18,656 bases of DNA from Fidelibacterota bacterium UBA6817 (GTDB lineage: Bacteria; Fidelibacterota; Fidelibacteria; Fidelibacterales; Fidelibacteraceae): positions 1-18,656 of the forward strand of contig DKER01000137.1 in NCBI GenBank assembly GCA_002452555.1. The letters are read 5' to 3'. Below the pieces are notes generated by a model, which was not told the origin of the DNA, did not search any database, and worked only from the letters and a program-made list of their open reading frames with translations. This document shows positions 1 through 8,201 of the stretch, piece after piece (position 1 is the stretch's first letter; each line of letters opens with the position of its first letter). The translations under genes were made by a program, and so were the position numbers.

Positions 1-2364
1 TCTGTGTCCGGAGGATCCGATTTTTCCGATCCCGCTATATCAATTACAACAAACTACGGGCTGTCTGACACGCTGGCACCGAGTATCCCGGGAATTCTTT
101 CAGGATATGGAGATGTTACAACTGATATCTGGTTCTCTTCCAATAATTCCGTATTTACCGGAGGAGGGGATTCCATACATGTTCTTATGACAAAAACAGG
201 AACATTGTTTGCCGCTTTAACAGCTCCCGGGTACAATACATTTTACAGATCCTTTCCAATTTTAAACCATTATATCTCACTATCCGGAACTGTTACAGAT
301 AATTCCGGAGAACCAATCCACAATGCAGACATTTTACTTGAAGGAGATTCTTACCGGTCCTATCAATATACCAGCGACGTAAACGGCCAATTTTACAGTA
401 AGAATCCGCTGTTAATGGAGCCCCTTTATGCCCGGATACGAGCATTCGGATACGAAGATAAAGATACACTTTTCATTCCGCAAAAGCCGAGCCACACATT
501 CTCGCTCCAGCTTGTCGAAAGTCCGTATGTAACATGGGCAGCCAGAATCTATGATGTTGAAGGAAAAACGCTAAACGCCCGTTACAGGCTGTTTATCGGC
601 ACAGGTGATTCCCTGTACCGTGAAGGATATTGCACAAATCATCCGGATTCCAATATCATTTTAAACATCCCTTCCTTTACATATACATTATATCTGGACT
701 ACCCCGGCTATATTCCGGTCAAAATGGTTTTCAATACACATGATTCTCCGTTTGCCGATATTCCCATGGTTTTAAAAGAGGGGATTCTGATTGTAGACGA
801 TAATTCATCAAAACGTTTTTATGACAAAAAAGCAGCCATACCTGTATCCAATCATACCATACAGAGTTCTTCTCTGATAATGGCTGATATTTTGAGAGAT
901 GCCGGCTTGCAGGTAACCGTTAAAACATCATCGGCAACAAATCCTGACACCTGGTTATCCTATAACGGCGTCATTTTCGCACGGGGGGCAAATCAGACAA
1001 GTATTAGCCTTAGCATGCAAAATGCCCTGAGGAATTATCTTGAGTTTGGAGGTCCCCTGATCATTGAAGGTGGCGAAATTGCGTATCGCCACTATGAAGA
1101 TGATTTTGGGCCATCTGTCCTCCGCATTGAAAACTGGATAACGGATAAGGGCGGAAATATTACACTGACAGATGAAGGTCAGCAGCTTTTCGATGGCCTT
1201 TATTCCCTCCCCCGCGAGATGACTCATCATTACTCAGTTTATGGTGATCAGGACGTTGTCCTTCCGCTGAAGGAAGGCGTTCTGTCTGCCGGTTCCTGGT
1301 CCGAAAAAGAGACTTACAGCTCATTTCTTATCGTCCCTGATACCATGATATACATGGCATTTAATTTCGCCGCGTTGAGCGAAGAAGAGCACCGACATCA
1401 TTTATTATTGAACAGTATCCGGCTTATAAATTTTACAAACCCTCACACCCGTCATACGCCGCACGCATGGATTGACACATACACACTTCAAAAAGGTTCG
1501 GAATTTGTCTTTGATCCGTTAGCTCATGTCTGGGATCCTGACGGAGACAGTTTGTTCCTGATGAACATCTTTTCAGGCGATATCCATGGAGACTATAAGG
1601 AGGATTCTGCCGGCCGCTTACTCATATATTCAGCACCGGCATACCCAAATGTGAGTGATACAATTTATTTCACGGTTAGCGACGGAATATTTTCAGATAC
1701 GGGCATGATAATTTTTAATATTACCGGGAATGCAGTTCCCACTCAGGTTGCCCTTGTTTCCCCGGATAATAACTACATCAACCGGGACAGCACATCAATT
1801 ATCCTTCGCTGGACAGAAGCCGCAGATGATGACCGTGATACACTTACATATATTATTGCGCTTTTACAAAGCGACGGTGTTTTTATAACTGATACACTAT
1901 TAATGTCCATGGAAACAAATATACGGATCTATCCGAGGGAACTGCGGTTTGAATCCGATCTGCCGATTTCATGGCAAGTGAGTGCTACAGACGGTCAGGA
2001 CACAAGCCGGTCTTCAGGAATCAGAACCTTCACAATGGATAACAGCGTCTATAATTCTTTAAATCCGGAAGGACTTCTCCCGGCAGTTTTCAGTGCCGGT
2101 CCAAATTACCCCAATCCTTTTAATCCGGTAACAACGATTCCCTTGGCTCTTCCTGAAGCCGATGAGGTTAAAATTGTTATGTTTGATATCCGGGGAACCG
2201 CCGTTGCCGAAATCGGTCCTCTGTCTTTACAGGCCGGTTATCATAACCTTATCTGGGAAGGGAGGAACCGGTTCGGGCAATCCCTGAGTACCGGTATGTA
2301 TATTGGAAGGATTACGACATTAAACGGACATACGGCAACGCTTAAACTCCTTTACATGAAATAG
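1..2364 (+). CDS. Large secreted multidomain protein with T9SS sorting domain (C-terminal part, 5' end outside window)
   Basis: The reading frame is open to the first base, so the GTG at 4 is probably not the real start and the N-terminus, with any catalytic domain, lies outside the window. Counting residues from that GTG, I see: a beta-rich region (1-86); a carboxypeptidase-regulatory-like beta-sandwich (about 91-175, starting SLSGTVTDNSGEPI); a second sandwich-like stretch (about 176-255); a domain resembling a class-I glutamine-amidotransferase fold (about 260-480, opening GILIVDDN and containing GGPLIIEGGE); a cadherin-like domain (about 487-576, with DPDGDSL and YFTVSDG); a fibronectin-III-like domain (about 578-680); and a type A T9SS sorting domain (about 699-786, NYPNPFNPVTTIPL to the C-terminal MK). 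The protein should cross the outer membrane by T9SS and be released or surface-anchored. A gingipain-like or subtilisin-like protease upstream is possible but not visible. The domain names are judged by eye. Confidence 0.85.
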   Translation, partial: SVSGGSDFSDPAISITTNYGLSDTLAPSIPGILSGYGDVTTDIWFSSNNSVFTGGGDSIHVLMTKTGTLFAALTAPGYNTFYRSFPILNHYISLSGTVTDNSGEPIHNADILLEGDSYRSYQYTSDVNGQFYSKNPLLMEPLYARIRAFGYEDKDTLFIPQKPSHTFSLQLVESPYVTWAARIYDVEGKTLNARYRLFIGTGDSLYREGYCTNHPDSNIILNIPSFTYTLYLDYPGYIPVKMVFNTHDSPFADIPMVLKEGILIVDDNSSKRFYDKKAAIPVSNHTIQSSSLIMADILRDAGLQVTVKTSSATNPDTWLSYNGVIFARGANQTSISLSMQNALRNYLEFGGPLIIEGGEIAYRHYEDDFGPSVLRIENWITDKGGNITLTDEGQQLFDGLYSLPREMTHHYSVYGDQDVVLPLKEGVLSAGSWSEKETYSSFLIVPDTMIYMAFNFAALSEEEHRHHLLLNSIRLINFTNPHTRHTPHAWIDTYTLQKGSEFVFDPLAHVWDPDGDSLFLMNIFSGDIHGDYKEDSAGRLLIYSAPAYPNVSDTIYFTVSDGIFSDTGMIIFNITGNAVPTQVALVSPDNNYINRDSTSIILRWTEAADDDRDTLTYIIALLQSDGVFITDTLLMSMETNIRIYPRELRFESDLPISWQVSATDGQDTSRSSGIRTFTMDNSVYNSLNPEGLLPAVFSAGPNYPNPFNPVTTIPLALPEADEVKIVMFDIRGTAVAEIGPLSLQAGYHNLIWEGRNRFGQSLSTGMYIGRITTLNGHTATLKLLYMK

Positions 2365-2410
2365 ATGCAAAAATCAGCAACAACGGATGACTCACTGGTA
2401 AATCATCGTC

Positions 2411-2424
2411 AAGGACCGGGATTG
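2411..2424 (+). promoter_or_regulatory. Shine-Dalgarno and TTG start of the esterase gene
   Basis: AAGGA at 2411-2415, a six-base spacer, then TTG at 2422-2424 in frame with the esterase. No comparable purine tract precedes the in-frame ATG at 2365, which directly follows the upstream stop codon. This site, together with the signal peptide it creates, decides the start I report. It is a choice between two plausible starts, not a proven one. Confidence 0.5.
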
Positions 2425-3936
2425 AAACAACCGAGCTTTATCTGTGTCTTCATAATTATCCTGATCTTTACGCAACACCTTCAATCATCCTCTTTTCCTT
2501 CAGTGTATTCAGAATTTAAAGATACACTTTTAGCCATAACATCCATCAGCAACACTCTGGAACGTGATAAAAAAATAGATGAATTATGGTCCTCATTGAA
2601 AAGCGCCCGGCAGATTCCTTACAAAGTCCGGGATTCTGTCATGTTTCTGTACCGGGGATCAGCGAACAGTGTTGGCTGGTATGGGGATTTCAACAGCTGG
2701 TCTGGGGCTTCATTCAATTCCGGTGTTACCCGGCTTCCCGGAAATATATGGTATCTGGAAAAGACATTTCCCTCAGATGCTCGTCTTGATTATAAAATCG
2801 TTCTAAACGGCAGTACTTGGATGCTGGATCCTGACAACACGTACCGGCAAATGGGCGGATACGGGTATAACTCTGTTCTTCGAATGCCGGATTATATTTT
2901 CCCGATGGACGTAATCCCCCGAAACGATACTGAAAAAGGGATATTATCCTCAAATATAACGATCGGCAGCACTTCTTTGGGCTATTCTGTTCAGTATAAA
3001 GTGTATACGCCGGCCGGATACGATAATTTGTATGATCTTCCGGTTCTTTATGTGACGGACGGAAGTGAATATTATAATGTAAATATGGGCAGTGTTCCCA
3101 TTGTTTTAGACAACTTGATTCATGACGGGAAAATTCTGCCGGTTATGGCTGTCTTTATTGATCCCGTTGCACCCGGCGGCGGAACAAACCGCAGAATGAG
3201 CGAATACAACATGAATCCTGCCTTTGCCGATTTCTTGGCAGTTGAACTGGTGCCCCAAATTGATTCCACATATAAAACACGACCTGCACCCGATTCCCGC
3301 TGTATACTCGGAACTTCCATGGGGGGATTAAATTCTGCCTATATCGGAGCCGTCAAACCGGAAACATTTCAATTAATTGCTATTCAATCTCCCGCCTTTT
3401 GGTACAACCCTGAAATATATTCCCTCTATTCGGATGAATCACTGCGGCCTCTCCGTATATGGATGTCAACAGGTGTTATTCATGATACACAGGCCGGTGC
3501 CCTGGAAATGAAAACAATTCTGGAGTCTAAAGGATATCCTTTATTTTATCTGGAAGTTAACGAAAGTCATTCCTGGGGAAGCTGGCGTGGGCAAATAGAC
3601 GATATTTTAATTCATTTCTGGGAAGATACAACCTATGTGTCGGTCGCTTCCGATGGCATAACCAATCCCAACACACATTTACTGGTTGAAGCTTATCCAA
3701 ATCCCTTTAACAATGTCATTACATTTACTATCACTGCTCCTTCCGCTAGCGGCCGGGGTGAATTGCTGATCTCTGACGTATCAGGGCGTGTGATTTTCCG
3801 AATCAATGTGATGTTGACGGAAGGAAACACGTACCAAATCCCTCTGGATTTTACCGGCCTTGCATCTGGCATTTATTTTTATACATTACGCCTTCCCTAT
3901 CAGTCTCAATCGGGCAGAGTTATTCTTATGAAATAA
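2422..3936 (+). CDS. Secreted esterase, enterochelin-esterase-like alpha/beta hydrolase with N-terminal E-set and T9SS sorting domain
   Basis: I prefer the TTG at 2422: AAGGA lies six bases upstream (2411-2415), and this start gives MKQPSF followed by a hydrophobic stretch, a normal signal peptide. An in-frame ATG at 2365 abuts the previous stop but has no Shine-Dalgarno and would put about 22 polar residues before the hydrophobic core. Numbered from 2365, residues 92-175 resemble a CBM48/E-set domain (FLYRGSANSVGWYGDFNSW). Residues about 197-420 form an esterase D/Fes-type hydrolase: nucleophile Ser318 in LGTSMGG, probable acid Asp374 in IHDTQAG, and His402 in ESHSWGSWR. Residues about 442-523 are a T9SS sorting domain (EAYPNPFNN...GIYFYTLRL...). 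Relatives hydrolyse siderophore, feruloyl, acetyl or other esters; the substrate cannot be told from sequence. It follows the preceding T9SS cargo gene and may be co-transcribed with it. The hydrolase call is firm, the substrate unknown. Confidence 0.85.
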   Translation: MKQPSFICVFIIILIFTQHLQSSSFPSVYSEFKDTLLAITSISNTLERDKKIDELWSSLKSARQIPYKVRDSVMFLYRGSANSVGWYGDFNSWSGASFNSGVTRLPGNIWYLEKTFPSDARLDYKIVLNGSTWMLDPDNTYRQMGGYGYNSVLRMPDYIFPMDVIPRNDTEKGILSSNITIGSTSLGYSVQYKVYTPAGYDNLYDLPVLYVTDGSEYYNVNMGSVPIVLDNLIHDGKILPVMAVFIDPVAPGGGTNRRMSEYNMNPAFADFLAVELVPQIDSTYKTRPAPDSRCILGTSMGGLNSAYIGAVKPETFQLIAIQSPAFWYNPEIYSLYSDESLRPLRIWMSTGVIHDTQAGALEMKTILESKGYPLFYLEVNESHSWGSWRGQIDDILIHFWEDTTYVSVASDGITNPNTHLLVEAYPNPFNNVITFTITAPSASGRGELLISDVSGRVIFRINVMLTEGNTYQIPLDFTGLASGIYFYTLRLPYQSQSGRVILMK

Positions 3937-4124
3937 TTTGAGAAGGATGGTCTTCTTCCAGAGCGGCATTTTTAATAACAAAATCTGAAATGCCCCAGCC
4001 GTTATAACTATACTTCTATATCATATTTATAATATTAACTTGACACCCACGATCATCTGATTTATTTTCCCACGGGGGGCAGAGGTTCTGAACCCGACAA
4101 TTCAAAGTTTATCTTTGACCCGAT
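3937..4124. other. Convergent intergenic gap with weak inverted repeats
   Basis: This gap lies between the esterase stop and the stop of the S41 protease on the opposite strand, so both transcripts should end here. Candidate hairpins are AGAAG/CTTCT (3941-3945 with 3952-3956, 6-base loop, with a T5 run at 3969-3973), GGCATTT/AAATGCC (3965-3971 with 3988-3994, 16-base loop) and TCAAAG/CTTTGA (4102-4107 with 4113-4118, 5-base loop), the last one seven bases past the protease stop on its strand. None has the strong GC stem plus adjacent U-run of a classic terminator, so no terminator is called. No small open reading frame or RNA gene is evident. Confidence 0.4.
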
Positions 4125-5756
4125 TCAATCATCCACAATTCCCAGTTTTTCCGGATAATCATCGCTCCTGATCAGTTCAATGGCTGTTTTTAATACATCA
4201 TCATACTGCAGGCCGGCATTGATTCTGCCATATTCCCCTTGTAAAAAACCATGGATTTCCATATGGAGCATACGAAGGATTTGTTCTTTAGATTCGAGAA
4301 GATACGTCTCTGTTTTTTCAAAATACCGCTTTTTTATTCCCTGAATTAACGCTTCAGTTTCACCGTCAAGCGCATGAACTGTCCGAAGCTCCTTTTCGAG
4401 TTTTTCTATGGATTTAAAATCCGGCGATTTGTAAACATAGGATTTTTCATTTAAATACCGGGTAAAGTGGTTAAACAGCTCATCCCGGTTTTTATTGTTA
4501 TCATACCCGGAATATTGTTCCGAAAAATTCCGTGCAAAATCAAAGTAATACCCTTTGTTCCAGATATCAGCTGCTGCGGGCAACATAATTTCAGATTCTA
4601 CTAGAGTGTCCGGAACAATTCCCCCGTTATTGGGCATTTTCCGTCCCCCGCGGGTATAATATTCGATCGAAACCTCATCGCTTTTCAGGATAATTTTACT
4701 TTTTTCAAAATAATCCTCTTTTTGTATCATCCTCCCGCTGGGGATATAGTACTTTGACGTTGTTAGTTTTAAAGAGCTTGAATCATCAAGACTGATAATG
4801 TTTTGGACCAGACCCTTCCCAAAGGAAGCAGTACCCACAATAATTCCCCGGTCAAGATCCTGGGTTACGCCGGCGACAATCTCAGAAGCAGATGCGCTGC
4901 CCCCGTTTATCAATATTGCAACACGCGTTTTTGGATCAATAACCGTTTGACGATTTAATGCATATTCCCTGTTAATCCGCGGATTTTGTCCCCTTGTAGA
5001 AACGGCAATATCTGTTGAATTTATGTACAGATTCAGAATATCAATCGCTTCTGTCAGCAGTCCGCCTGAATTATTTCTCAAGTCAAGAATCAGAGCATCA
5101 ATACCATCTTTTTTAAACCGGTTTAACGTGTCTTTTATTTCATCAGAAGCATCTTTGGAAAAACCGTTCAATTTTATATAGACAATTCCCGGTTCAATAA
5201 AACCGGCATACGAGACTTCCTGTAAATGAATGATTTCTCTTACTATTGTAACATCTTTCATTTCCCTTTCGGCATATCGGTAAATAGTTAATGTTACAGG
5301 CTCTCCCGGAGCTCCCCTTATTTTTCCCGATGCATCATTCAGGTTCATGCCGATCGTGGAAACGCTGTCGATTTTCATGATCCGGTCGCCCGGCAGAAAA
5401 CCCATACGCCACCCGGGTGTCCCTTCCATGGGAGATATAACGGTCAGTGTGTCATTTCTGATCCCGATTCGAACACCCACACCGCCGTACTGACCGGTTG
5501 TCAGTAAATCCATTTGAAATTTTCGGCTTTTCTCAAGGTATTCCGTATACGGATCCAACGATTCTGTCATGCCGAGAATTGCTGCTTTAGCCAGTGCTTC
5601 CGGATCAACATCATCGGCATAATACTGCATAATGGCGTAAAAGGCCTTGTTGATTTTTTCCCGCGATTCAATAATATCTTTATTGGTGACTGACGCCGGG
5701 GATAACCTGATAATAATGAATATTAACAGAACCCCTTTGAAGGCATTTTTAAACAT
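4125..5756 (-). CDS. ctpA: S41-family C-terminal processing protease (CtpA/Prc type)
   Basis: A periplasmic serine protease of the tail-specific type, which cleaves near the C-termini of exported or membrane proteins. It has 543 residues. An N-terminal hydrophobic stretch (GVLLIFIIIRL) suggests a signal peptide or anchor. A PDZ domain follows (about 93-165, YGGVGVRIGIRNDTL and GFLPGDRIMKIDSV), then the S41 core with GSASASEIVAGV, predicted nucleophile Ser289, and FGKGLVQ, predicted base Lys314; their 25-residue spacing matches that in E. coli Prc. About 170 C-terminal residues beyond the core are helical and charged and carry no domain I recognise. The ATG overlaps the end of tmk by eight bases and has no Shine-Dalgarno, so translation is probably coupled to tmk. 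The gene is last in the minus-strand block. Family assignment is secure; the substrate is unknown. A role in maturing envelope or T9SS components is only suggested by the neighbourhood. Confidence 0.93.
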   Translation of the reverse strand: MFKNAFKGVLLIFIIIRLSPASVTNKDIIESREKINKAFYAIMQYYADDVDPEALAKAAILGMTESLDPYTEYLEKSRKFQMDLLTTGQYGGVGVRIGIRNDTLTVISPMEGTPGWRMGFLPGDRIMKIDSVSTIGMNLNDASGKIRGAPGEPVTLTIYRYAEREMKDVTIVREIIHLQEVSYAGFIEPGIVYIKLNGFSKDASDEIKDTLNRFKKDGIDALILDLRNNSGGLLTEAIDILNLYINSTDIAVSTRGQNPRINREYALNRQTVIDPKTRVAILINGGSASASEIVAGVTQDLDRGIIVGTASFGKGLVQNIISLDDSSSLKLTTSKYYIPSGRMIQKEDYFEKSKIILKSDEVSIEYYTRGGRKMPNNGGIVPDTLVESEIMLPAAADIWNKGYYFDFARNFSEQYSGYDNNKNRDELFNHFTRYLNEKSYVYKSPDFKSIEKLEKELRTVHALDGETEALIQGIKKRYFEKTETYLLESKEQILRMLHMEIHGFLQGEYGRINAGLQYDDVLKTAIELIRSDDYPEKLGIVDD

Positions 5757-6381
5757 AGTTTTTTACTGATAGAATTGTTTGAATTGTCATACTGATCCGG
5801 TCCGGCGATTCACAGCCGTCCAAAATAATACAGCGATCCGGTTCATCCCTGCCTATGGAGAGAAATCCGTCACGAACTCTTTCCCGAAAATGATTATGTT
5901 CATTTTCCATGCGATCCGGTGATTTTCCCGCCTGCTTCATCCTCTCAACTGACATGTCCGGGTCAATATCAAAAATAAACGTTATATCCGGAACAAGTCC
6001 GTGTGCACCAATACGGTTCAGTTGGCGAACCTGATTTAGATCAAGCTTCCGTCCATAACCCTGATAGGCAGTTGTGGAATCATAAAAGCGGTCGGATAAA
6101 ACGATCATGTTTTTCTCCAGTGCCGGTTTTATAATTTCCGAAACAAGCTGGCTCCGTGCAACGGCAAACAGCAAAAGTTCGGTCATGGGAGCCATTTCCG
6201 TATATTCACGATTCAGAAGGATTGCCCTGGCTGCTTCTCCAATCGTCGTTGAACCGGGATCACGGATTTCAAGAACATTACACCCTTTGGATCGTAAGAA
6301 TGTTGCCGTATTTCGGACTTGTGTGCTTTTACCGCATCCGTCTAATCCTTCAAATGTTATAAATATTCCTTTACCTTCCAT
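5749..6381 (-). CDS. tmk: Thymidylate kinase (dTMP kinase)
   Basis: Phosphorylates dTMP to dTDP with ATP in the cytoplasm, an essential step of dTTP synthesis. At 210 residues it is the usual family length. Visible motifs are the P-loop GLDGCGKST at 12-20, the nucleotide-binding segment DPGSTTIGE (41-49), the DR motif SDRFYDSTTAYQGYGR starting at 96, and a LID-like region with DRMENEHNHFRERVRDGF. The ATG lies inside the end of the porQ-like gene (11-base overlap), and the 3' end overlaps the S41 protease start by eight bases, so the three are probably translated from one message. From memory, porQ sits beside cytidylate kinase (cmk) in some Bacteroidetes; here a related nucleotide kinase takes that place. 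Confidence 0.96.
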   Translation of the reverse strand: MEGKGIFITFEGLDGCGKSTQVRNTATFLRSKGCNVLEIRDPGSTTIGEAARAILLNREYTEMAPMTELLLFAVARSQLVSEIIKPALEKNMIVLSDRFYDSTTAYQGYGRKLDLNQVRQLNRIGAHGLVPDITFIFDIDPDMSVERMKQAGKSPDRMENEHNHFRERVRDGFLSIGRDEPDRCIILDGCESPDRISMTIQTILSVKNYV

Positions 6382-7258
6382 TGATATAACTCACCCCCAG
6401 GGATGTAACCGTCCCAAGTCCGCCGTAACTGAATGCAGACAAATTGATTGATACGCCTTTGAACGAATATTTTCCGCCAAGGGCAATCCCGGCAATATAA
6501 TCCGTTCCCAGGTTGTCTGTCTGGAGTCCGCGTCGCCGGAAATCCAGACCGGTCATAAACTGCAGCGATTCGGATCCCTGAAAATATCCGCCCAGTGTCA
6601 GGTTATCCAATTCATGACGCCCCTGATATCGATAATCAATATTCATTTTCAAAGGGAGATATTCAAGATGGTGTGTAACGGAAAACCGGTAATGGTTCTG
6701 TTCCGTTAAGGAATAGTCCGTATAAACAAAGGCAAGATGTGTTTTATCCTGAAAAAGTGTAATTGTTACGCCATAGGATAACACGGAATATGCATCCCGG
6801 CTGTCAGCGATATGATCCGTAACATAGCGGGCAGAAGCGCCTGCACTGAGTTTTGATGACAATCTGCGGCTTAAAGCGGCAAAGTATTGGATTCGGCCTG
6901 CCGTAAAATCTCCCGTAAGAACACCTTCCGGATCTCGTTCATCGAATTCGCCGTAAAGTTCATTGTTCAATCCAATCGAAACCGTGTTTTTCCGTTTACT
7001 AAAGCGTCCGGTAAGCTGAGTCACCCGAATACCTGCCGGTAAAAGACTTAATTCCGCCGAGGCAGAGTAGTTGAGATTTGCCGGAATGAGGGAAGGATTG
7101 ATCCAGACATTTTCAGGTATAACATGAAGGGCGCCGCCGGAGCGTGCCAATCCCCAGTAGGATGGCGATGCAAGGATATCTGTTTCAGGTATGATATCTG
7201 CCTTGACACCGGATACAGATACAAACAGAAGAAAAGTCAGTAATATTTTTTTATTCAT
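6371..7258 (-). CDS. porQ: PorQ-like type IX secretion outer-membrane protein
   Basis: Protein of 295 residues with a clear signal peptide (MNKKILLTFLLFVSVSGVKA, cleavage likely after VKA), followed by alternating beta-strand patterns typical of an outer-membrane barrel of the PorV/PorQ/FadL-like kind. The early segment WGLARSGGALHVIPENVWINP matches the 'ALGGA...NPA' start of this superfamily, and YGEFDERDPEGVLTGDFTAG matches the conserved central PorQ region as I remember it. PorQ takes part in T9SS-dependent surface attachment of cargo, and two T9SS cargo genes lie 2.4 kb away. The start ATG has no Shine-Dalgarno and follows the metallopeptidase stop by 28 bases. The C-terminus runs 11 bases into tmk. 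It could be another PorV-family barrel; a PorQ profile search would settle this. Confidence 0.7.
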   Translation of the reverse strand: MNKKILLTFLLFVSVSGVKADIIPETDILASPSYWGLARSGGALHVIPENVWINPSLIPANLNYSASAELSLLPAGIRVTQLTGRFSKRKNTVSIGLNNELYGEFDERDPEGVLTGDFTAGRIQYFAALSRRLSSKLSAGASARYVTDHIADSRDAYSVLSYGVTITLFQDKTHLAFVYTDYSLTEQNHYRFSVTHHLEYLPLKMNIDYRYQGRHELDNLTLGGYFQGSESLQFMTGLDFRRRGLQTDNLGTDYIAGIALGGKYSFKGVSINLSAFSYGGLGTVTSLGVSYINGR

Positions 7259-7286
7259 GGTCGGAATTTACACTTTTTCATTTCAC

Positions 7287-8201
7287 TTATGAAGCCGGCA
7301 TATCGTTATGTTCAATGCTGTCTTCGATACTCCATTTTTGATAAATCAGCCTGTTTTTTCTTTTAACTTTGAGCCATGCAAGCAATACGAGCAGTGGCAG
7401 AATAATCCATAAAAGATAATGGATGTCCACCAGTGCATAGGCTCTGTATTGTTTTTTTGCCCATAATTGCCAATTTGTGCTGTAGTATTCGGGGGCATAT
7501 CCAAAAACAATTTCAAACGCTTCATTCCAGCCGAGACCTTCATTCATGAGAATTAAAAGTCTCCCTATGGAGTGATACCCGTGTTCTGAAATGAGATAAT
7601 AAACCGCCGAAACACTCTGGGCATAGGCCAGCTGAGCTCGGTTTCTTTCAAATTTCAGTACATCATCAATTTTATGAAGGTCAATAAATTTCCCATAAAG
7701 GGCTGCCTGTCCCAGAAGGACTTTCTTCTTCCAGTCGAATTGTTCTGCCTCGAACTGTGCCAGTCCTTCATTAAGCCATCGGGGGAAATACCCGGAACGG
7801 ACAACCGGTTCAAGCGCCAGGTGGACCATTTCATGATAGAGGGTGGACGCAAGTTCAGGAAAACTCTGCCGGCTGAAGCGGGGACTTTTTAACAGGATTT
7901 TTCGTCCCTGATACTGAGCTGCAGCCATTCCCCAATGGGGGAAATCATCTCCGGAATTCTTACGGAATGTGCTCTCATCCGAACTGATAACAATACTGAA
8001 AGGCGTCAATTCCAAACTTAACTTCTGGCGAATTTCATTTTGAAAAATCTCCGCCCTGCCGGCAACATATTCTGCCACTTTATGATCTTTCCCGGCATAT
8101 TCCACCGTAAAATTCTTTTTTACAAGAGTTTCTGCATGTAAATACCCTATAAAAAAGCAGGCAATGAGAACTGTGGAAAATATTTTAATTTTGGTATTCA
8201 T
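7287..8201 (-). CDS. Exported, membrane-anchored zinc metallopeptidase (gluzincin, peptidase-MA-like)
   Basis: Protein of 304 residues with a signal peptide (about 1-23, ending GYLHA), a gluzincin catalytic core, and a C-terminal transmembrane helix (about 259-278, HYLLWIILPLLVLLAWL) followed by KVKRKNR and a polar tail predicted to be cytoplasmic. The zinc site is HEMVH at 123-127, with Glu124 catalytic and Glu145 in WLNEGLAQFEA as third ligand; the spacing and the 'WLNEGLA' pattern match the peptidase MA superfamily. The active domain should face the periplasm. The ATG overlaps the priA stop by one base (TAATG), implying translational coupling to priA, although the functions look unrelated. 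No substrate can be inferred; envelope or T9SS protein processing is a guess from neighbouring porQ and ctpA. Confidence 0.8.
   Translation of the reverse strand: MNTKIKIFSTVLIACFFIGYLHAETLVKKNFTVEYAGKDHKVAEYVAGRAEIFQNEIRQKLSLELTPFSIVISSDESTFRKNSGDDFPHWGMAAAQYQGRKILLKSPRFSRQSFPELASTLYHEMVHLALEPVVRSGYFPRWLNEGLAQFEAEQFDWKKKVLLGQAALYGKFIDLHKIDDVLKFERNRAQLAYAQSVSAVYYLISEHGYHSIGRLLILMNEGLGWNEAFEIVFGYAPEYYSTNWQLWAKKQYRAYALVDIHYLLWIILPLLVLLAWLKVKRKNRLIYQKWSIEDSIEHNDMPAS

Noticed and set aside
3965..3994. GGCATTT/AAATGCC inverted repeat as terminator
   Set aside because: The loop is 16 bases, the stem is AT-rich, and no U-run follows on either strand.
4040..4068. TTGACA-17-TATTTT on the plus strand, a possible promoter in the convergent gap
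   Set aside because: It would only make an RNA antisense to the 3' end of ctpA; no open frame or stable RNA follows, and in an AT-rich gap such a match can arise by chance.
4083..4098. GGTTCTGAACC-like string resembling a tRNA T-arm
   Set aside because: No acceptor, D or anticodon arm can be built around it, and as a hairpin its loop would be too small.
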